Below, in pieces: positions 38,941-42,766 of a stretch of DNA of 42,766 nucleotides. The stretch's first letter is position 1. The number at the start of each line of letters is the position of its first letter. A program made the translations under genes and the position numbers. Origin of the DNA: Tannerella sp. (lineage in GTDB: Bacteria > Bacteroidota > Bacteroidia > Bacteroidales > Tannerellaceae); NCBI GenBank assembly GCA_031271805.1, contig JAISUX010000073.1, positions 1-42,766 of the forward strand, read 5' to 3'. The notes below the pieces were generated by a model that saw only the letters and a program-made list of their open reading frames with translations, searched no databases and was not told the origin of the DNA.

Positions 38941-39390
38941 ATGAGAAAGTTATTGTTCATCTGCGTGGTGGCTATGTTGAGTTCATGCGCGACAAGAAGA
39001 CAGCCGTACTATCAAGAGTATGCAATGAGTAATTATTTCGAGTTTCAACAGTTTTATCAGGAAAATCGTGAATCATTCGAGATAGGCAATGTAGTAGAAA
39101 TACGTGTTGAGGATATTTATCTTCCCTCGCATGCATCTCTAAATCCCATAATGAAAGAGGCGGATATTCCGTACTTTCATTCCCATATCTTTCAAGGCGT
39201 GCTTGATGTATATGGTTATCGCACGGCGGGATATACTTTTTTAAATTCATCGCTCAAGATTCACCGGGAATACGATGTGCGTCACAACCCGATGTATTTT
39301 GCAAGCGGGACTATTCATGTGTTGCCGATCCTGACACTCAAGGAGAAAAACAAGACGACAGCACGCCATTATGATTATTTAAATTATTAA
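38941..39390 (+). CDS. Small lipoprotein, unknown function
   Basis: The 149-residue product has a signal peptide with lipobox LSSC (Cys16). The mature protein has a Tyr/Phe/Gln-rich start (YYQEYAMSNYFEFQQFYQ) and mixed strand-like segments (VVEIRVEDIYLPS, GTIHVLPILTLK). I recognise no family. It has a strong promoter of its own and is followed 13 bases later by the VOC gene. Confidence 0.8.
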   Translation: MRKLLFICVVAMLSSCATRRQPYYQEYAMSNYFEFQQFYQENRESFEIGNVVEIRVEDIYLPSHASLNPIMKEADIPYFHSHIFQGVLDVYGYRTAGYTFLNSSLKIHREYDVRHNPMYFASGTIHVLPILTLKEKNKTTARHYDYLNY

Positions 39391-39403
39391 TATATAGAAG
39401 AAT

Positions 39404-39784
39404 ATGAAAATTGTTTTTAAAGGAATCGACCATCCGGCTCTTGCGGCCGAGGATGTGGTAAGTTTGACGAAATGGTATTGCGAGGTGCTCGGCTACGAGA
39501 TTATAGCGCAAACCGACAAGCCTGTTTTCATCATCAAAGCGCCCGACGGGACATATATCGAGATGATGCCAAAAGACGATACTCCGCGGCAAATGCGTAC
39601 GATATGCACGCCCGGATGGTCGCATTTGGCGCTGCGGGTAAGCGATTTCGACGCTGCTGTGGCGGCGTTGGACAAGCATGGCGTAGTGTGGGAAGGGGCT
39701 GAGTTTGAGGCTGTCGGGGGAGGACGAATCCGCAACTTCACCGACCCCGAAGGTAACGTGCTTCAAATCGTCAAACGTCCGTAA
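39404..39784 (+). CDS. VOC superfamily (glyoxalase/dioxygenase-like) protein
   Basis: This 126-residue single-module VOC protein opens with [27 protein letters not shown] and ends with [22 protein letters not shown], the two halves of a paired beta-alpha-beta-beta-beta fold. Candidate metal ligands are His9 (GIDHPAL), the Glu in TYIEMMP, His68 (WSHLALRV) and Glu117 (DPEGNVLQI). A lyase, dioxygenase or resistance activity is equally possible. It sits between the lipoprotein gene and metA, 23 bases before the latter. Confidence 0.88.
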   Translation: MKIVFKGIDHPALAAEDVVSLTKWYCEVLGYEIIAQTDKPVFIIKAPDGTYIEMMPKDDTPRQMRTICTPGWSHLALRVSDFDAAVAALDKHGVVWEGAEFEAVGGGRIRNFTDPEGNVLQIVKRP

Positions 39785-39807
39785 TTCTCTTAAAAACAAT
39801 CAATAAT

Positions 39808-40743
39808 ATGCCGTTAAAACTTCAGAAGCACCTTCCTGCAATAGAGTTGCTCAAACAGGAGCATATCTTCGTTATGGATTCACTTCGCGCATCGACGCAG
39901 GATATACGTCCGCTGCACGTGGTGGTGCTCAACCTCATGCCTTTAAAGATTACGACCGAGACCGACCTTGTGCGTTTGTTGAGTAACTCGCCGCTGCAGG
40001 TCGAACTCGATTTTATGAAAATCAAGGGACACGAATCAAAAAACACCCCCGTCGAGCACATGCGCGAATTTTACAAGGATTTTGACCTCATAAGCCGCGA
40101 CTACTACGACGGAATGATTGTCACGGGGGCGCCGGTAGAGCAAATCGCTTTCGAGGATGTGACCTACTGGGATGAATTGCGTGGAATCTTCGACTGGTCG
40201 CGCACGCACGTAACCTCTACTTTATATATCTGTTGGGCGGCGCAGGCCGGGCTGTATCATTTCTACGGGATACCCAAATATGACTTGCCGGAGAAGAAAT
40301 TTGGAGTGTTCAAGCACACCGTACTCGACCCGCACCGGCCTATTTTCCGCGGTTTCGACGATGAATTTTACGTTCCTCACAGCCGACATACCGAGATACG
40401 GCGCGAGGATATAGTGAAGGTTCCCGAACTGACGCTGCTTTCCGAGAGCGAGCGGGCGGGAGTTTACATGGTCATGTCGCGCGGCGGACGCGAGTTCTTC
40501 ATCACCGGACACTCGGAATACTCGCCGAACACGCTTCGCGACGAATATTTCCGCGATATTCACAAAGGGCTGCCGATCAACCTGCCTGAAAACTATTTCA
40601 TGTTCGACGACCCTCTGAAACCGCCGTTAGTGCGTTGGCGCGGACATGCTAATTTGCTATTTACCAACTGGTTGAATTACTATGTTTATCAGGAAACGCC
40701 TTTCAATATCGAAGATATCAAGAATCTTGGCGATATATGCTGA
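39808..40743 (+). CDS. metA: Homoserine O-acyltransferase (MetA); probable acetyl-CoA user
   Basis: This 311-residue enzyme of methionine synthesis acylates homoserine. The catalytic Cys142 lies in [16 protein letters not shown]; the catalytic His/Glu dyad region and SRHTEI are present, and length matches the family. Established knowledge: residue 111 sets the acyl donor, with Gly (as in E. coli) favouring succinyl-CoA and Glu (as in Bacillus cereus) acetyl-CoA. Here [13 protein letters not shown] places Glu at 111, so homoserine O-acetyltransferase activity is predicted despite the usual 'succinyltransferase' label. The gene overlaps the U32 gene by 7 bases. Confidence 0.96.
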   Translation: MPLKLQKHLPAIELLKQEHIFVMDSLRASTQDIRPLHVVVLNLMPLKITTETDLVRLLSNSPLQVELDFMKIKGHESKNTPVEHMREFYKDFDLISRDYYDGMIVTGAPVEQIAFEDVTYWDELRGIFDWSRTHVTSTLYICWAAQAGLYHFYGIPKYDLPEKKFGVFKHTVLDPHRPIFRGFDDEFYVPHSRHTEIRREDIVKVPELTLLSESERAGVYMVMSRGGREFFITGHSEYSPNTLRDEYFRDIHKGLPINLPENYFMFDDPLKPPLVRWRGHANLLFTNWLNYYVYQETPFNIEDIKNLGDIC

Positions 40744-42599
40744 CAGCGCGGCCTATTGAGTTACTTGCGCCGGCAAAAGACCTGAATTGCGGCATTGAAG
40801 CCGTGCTTCACGGTGCGGATGCGGTGTATATCGGTGCGCCCAAATTCAGCGCGCGGGCTGCCGCAGGGGTGTCGGTCGAAGATATCCGACAGCTTTGTGA
40901 GTTTGCGCATATATATAATGTAAAAGTGTATGTAGCGCTAAACACTATACTCAAGGATGACGAACTGCCTGAAGCAGAGATGCTTATACATCGGTTATAC
41001 GATGCCGGAGCCGATGCGTTGATAATACAGGACATGGGTATAATGCGGCTTGATATACCGCCGATCCCTGTTCATGCGAGCACGCAGACCGATAACTGCA
41101 CAGCGGAAAAAGTCAAATTCCTCCGGCAAGCAGGTTTTTCGCAAATAGTCCTTGCGAGGGAACTGACTATTGACGAGATTCAAAATATCCACTCGCAAGT
41201 CCCCGATGCACGCTTAGAGATTTTTATACATGGCTCATTATGTGTCAGTTACAGCGGGAGGTGTTACTTGAGTGCGGCTCTGACCGGGCGTAGCGCTAAC
41301 AGGGGTGAGTGCGCTCAATGCTGCCGGTTGCCTTACACATTGGTCGATTCCGAGGGGCGTAAAATAATCTCAAATAAACATCTTTTGTCGCTCAAGGACA
41401 TGAACCGTTCCGACGACCTCGAAGCATTGATGCGGGCAGGGGCATCGTCGTTCAAGATTGAAGGGCGCCTCAAGGATGCGTCGTATGTCAAAAACGTTAC
41501 GGCTTGGTACCGTCATCGTTTGGATGAGATATTCGAGCGAAGCCAGGATTTTTACAGGTCGTCCGTCGGCCGGTCTTCGATCAAATTCGAACCTAAGCCG
41601 TCGAAGAGCTTCAACCGCGGCTTCACTCCTTATTTCCTGCATGGCCGCGATGCGGAAATCACCTCCTTCGACACGCCGAAATCAATAGGGGAATATGCCG
41701 GAATGGTAACGAACATCAAGGGGAAAGCGCTATTGATAGAGCACAACGACCGACAGATCAGCAACGGCGACGGCTTAGTCTTTTTCAACCCCGCCGGTGA
41801 ATTGGAAGGCTTCAAGGTTAATCGCGTAGAAGGCGACCGCCTTTTCCCTTATAACATGCCGAATATCAAGGCGGGAACGGCGTTTTACAGGAATTATGAC
41901 CACGAGTTCGAGACGCTGTTGTCGAAATCCGTTGCCGAGCGAAAAATCGACGTCACAATGGATTTTGGGGAATATCCCGACGGCTTCACGCTTACAATTA
42001 CCGACGAAACGGACGCGCAGGTAGTCATCGTGCGTCCCAACGAAAAAGAAAAAGCTCTTAAACCGCAAACAGACAACATCATAACGCAACTGTCGAAGCT
42101 CGGCGGGACACCATTTAAAGCATCCGGGATAACCGTCTCAACCGAAACCGAATATTTCGTGCCGTCGTCGCTGCTGAACGAGATGCGACGCGAAGCAGTG
42201 GGTAAGTTGCTTACAGTCAGGAGAATACGCCATCAAAGACATTATGTTCGGACTAAGCTAAACGATAACACGCTCGAATATCCGTTGAAAAAACTTGACT
42301 ACACGGCGAACGTTTACAACCGTGAGGCCGAGAATTTTTACAAGGCGCATGGCGTCGAGAGCATTGATTCGGCTTTCGAGGCTGGGATAGATGCCAATGT
42401 TCCGTTGATGTACACCAAACATTGCCTGCGTTACAGTCTTGGCTGTTGCCCGGTTCATCAAAAAATCCGTCCGCAATATAAAGAGCCTTACTATCTGATT
42501 TACAGAGACAAACGCTTTCGCCTTGATTTCGATTGCAAAAAATGCGTAATGATTCTTCGTAAAATAAAATCCGACAGTTTCACAACTGCCGGATCTTGA
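40737..42599 (+). CDS. U32 peptidase family protein (RlhA/TrhP-type RNA hydroxylation candidate)
   Basis: The 620-residue product starts with [26 protein letters not shown], the family opening (residues 8-33). The U32 signature E-x-F-x2-G-S-L-C-x4-G-x-C-x-L-S is matched exactly from about residue 161, followed by [12 protein letters not shown], giving the cysteine cluster that binds an Fe-S centre. Established relatives RlhA (23S rRNA) and TrhP (tRNA) act in RNA hydroxylation rather than proteolysis. The length and extra C-terminal domain with more cysteines (LGCCPVH, CKKC) look closer to RlhA, but I cannot decide. The start overlaps metA by 7 bases. The last codons lie in a terminator hairpin. 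Confidence 0.92.
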   Translation: MLTARPIELLAPAKDLNCGIEAVLHGADAVYIGAPKFSARAAAGVSVEDIRQLCEFAHIYNVKVYVALNTILKDDELPEAEMLIHRLYDAGADALIIQDMGIMRLDIPPIPVHASTQTDNCTAEKVKFLRQAGFSQIVLARELTIDEIQNIHSQVPDARLEIFIHGSLCVSYSGRCYLSAALTGRSANRGECAQCCRLPYTLVDSEGRKIISNKHLLSLKDMNRSDDLEALMRAGASSFKIEGRLKDASYVKNVTAWYRHRLDEIFERSQDFYRSSVGRSSIKFEPKPSKSFNRGFTPYFLHGRDAEITSFDTPKSIGEYAGMVTNIKGKALLIEHNDRQISNGDGLVFFNPAGELEGFKVNRVEGDRLFPYNMPNIKAGTAFYRNYDHEFETLLSKSVAERKIDVTMDFGEYPDGFTLTITDETDAQVVIVRPNEKEKALKPQTDNIITQLSKLGGTPFKASGITVSTETEYFVPSSLLNEMRREAVGKLLTVRRIRHQRHYVRTKLNDNTLEYPLKKLDYTANVYNREAENFYKAHGVESIDSAFEAGIDANVPLMYTKHCLRYSLGCCPVHQKIRPQYKEPYYLIYRDKRFRLDFDCKKCVMILRKIKSDSFTTAGS

Positions 42600-42606
42600 C
42601 TTTTTT
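42569..42606 (+). terminator. Terminator overlapping the U32 gene end
   Basis: Arms ATCCGACAGTT and AACTGCCGGAT (one mismatch, TCAC loop) form an 11-bp stem followed by CTTGAC and six T. The stem lies within the last codons, and the stop codon sits between stem and T-run. Confidence 0.75.
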
Positions 42607-42634
42607 AAAATGTATAAAAAATTATATCTAAACT

Positions 42635-42766
42635 CTAAAATCCCACCACGACTTTGACACTTTCGTTTCCGCATCGCACAAAATAAACTCCGCGTTCAAG
42701 ACCTGTAAATTCTGCAAATCCTGTAATTCTGTCAATATCTGAAGAAGTTCGCAACAGCCGTCCCAG
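42635..42766 (-). CDS. C-terminal end of a probable T9SS cargo protein (cut by window edge)
   Basis: The minus-strand frame is open from the right edge to TAG at 42635-42637. Its last 43 residues include ITGFAEFTGLERG and GVYFVRCGNESVKVVVGF. The pattern L-x-G-VYFVR...VKVVV is the end of a type A T9SS C-terminal sorting domain, which directs proteins through the outer membrane via the type IX (Por) secretion system. The passenger part lies outside the window. It implies the organism has a T9SS. It converges on the U32 gene, whose terminator lies between them. Confidence 0.72.
   Translation of the reverse strand: MGRLLRTSSDIDRITGFAEFTGLERGVYFVRCGNESVKVVVGF

Overview
The window looks like chromosomal DNA of an anaerobic Bacteroidetes, most likely order Bacteroidales. 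The -7 promoter element TAnnTTTG (mostly TATCTTTG or TACCTTTG) precedes many genes, sometimes with an upstream TTTG. Shine-Dalgarno signals are weak. Gene families include two CarboxypepD_reg/OMP beta-barrel proteins, DUF5606, a DUF1080 + Gfo/Idh/MocA pair and a Bacteroides-type C1 peptidase. A broken-off gene at the right edge ends in what looks like a type IX secretion C-terminal sorting domain. I cannot place it below order level. I see no insertion sequence, prophage, CRISPR array or rRNA operon.

Layout. 1-9.0 kb: the end of an AAA+ ATPase, then minus-strand genes for a FabK/nitronate monooxygenase-like enzyme, an M16 peptidase, a DUF1080 lipoprotein with a Tat-exported Gfo/Idh oxidoreductase, a large beta-barrel protein and ProC. 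9.1-14.5 kb: a plus-strand operon (C1 peptidase, two small membrane proteins, ApbE, a Tat-lipoprotein Gfo/Idh, a small membrane protein, HemW). 14.6-15.4 kb: a zeta-toxin-like ATPase with a 52-residue partner, closed by a strong terminator. 15.4-21.4 kb: a DUF5606 protein, a two-gene redox unit (DUF362 protein plus a NapH/NapG-like polyferredoxin fusion) and a second beta-barrel protein.

21.6-29.6 kb holds the most interesting locus: a stand-alone LytTR regulator, a membrane FHA/zinc-ribbon protein, a very acidic 86-residue protein, a zinc-ribbon/FHA protein, a PP2C phosphatase, a transmembrane Ser/Thr kinase with a WG-like outer domain, a TPR-like/beta-barrel protein, and a lipoprotein with FN3-like and kelch repeats. 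Together these could form a phosphothreonine signalling chain from cytoplasm to cell surface. Two sequence signals suggest shared control: an 11-base word (GTCGAATCAAT) inside two of its promoters, and 9-bp direct repeats with a 12-bp spacer (core GTACGAA), a LytTR-type geometry, both at this locus and in front of the zeta-ATPase promoter.

29.7-38.7 kb: tRNA-Ser(UGA) almost touching cutC, then uvrB, an 11-unit 21-bp tandem array, a DeoR regulator, a 42-bp tandem array, a cytoplasmic Gfo/Idh enzyme, and an etfB-etfA-acyl-CoA dehydrogenase operon. The plus strand is G-rich before the 21-bp array and C-rich after it, even though uvrB and the DeoR gene lie on the same strand. 38.9-42.8 kb: a small lipoprotein, a VOC protein, MetA (with the Glu111 linked to acetyl-CoA use), a U32 protein and the partial T9SS cargo gene.
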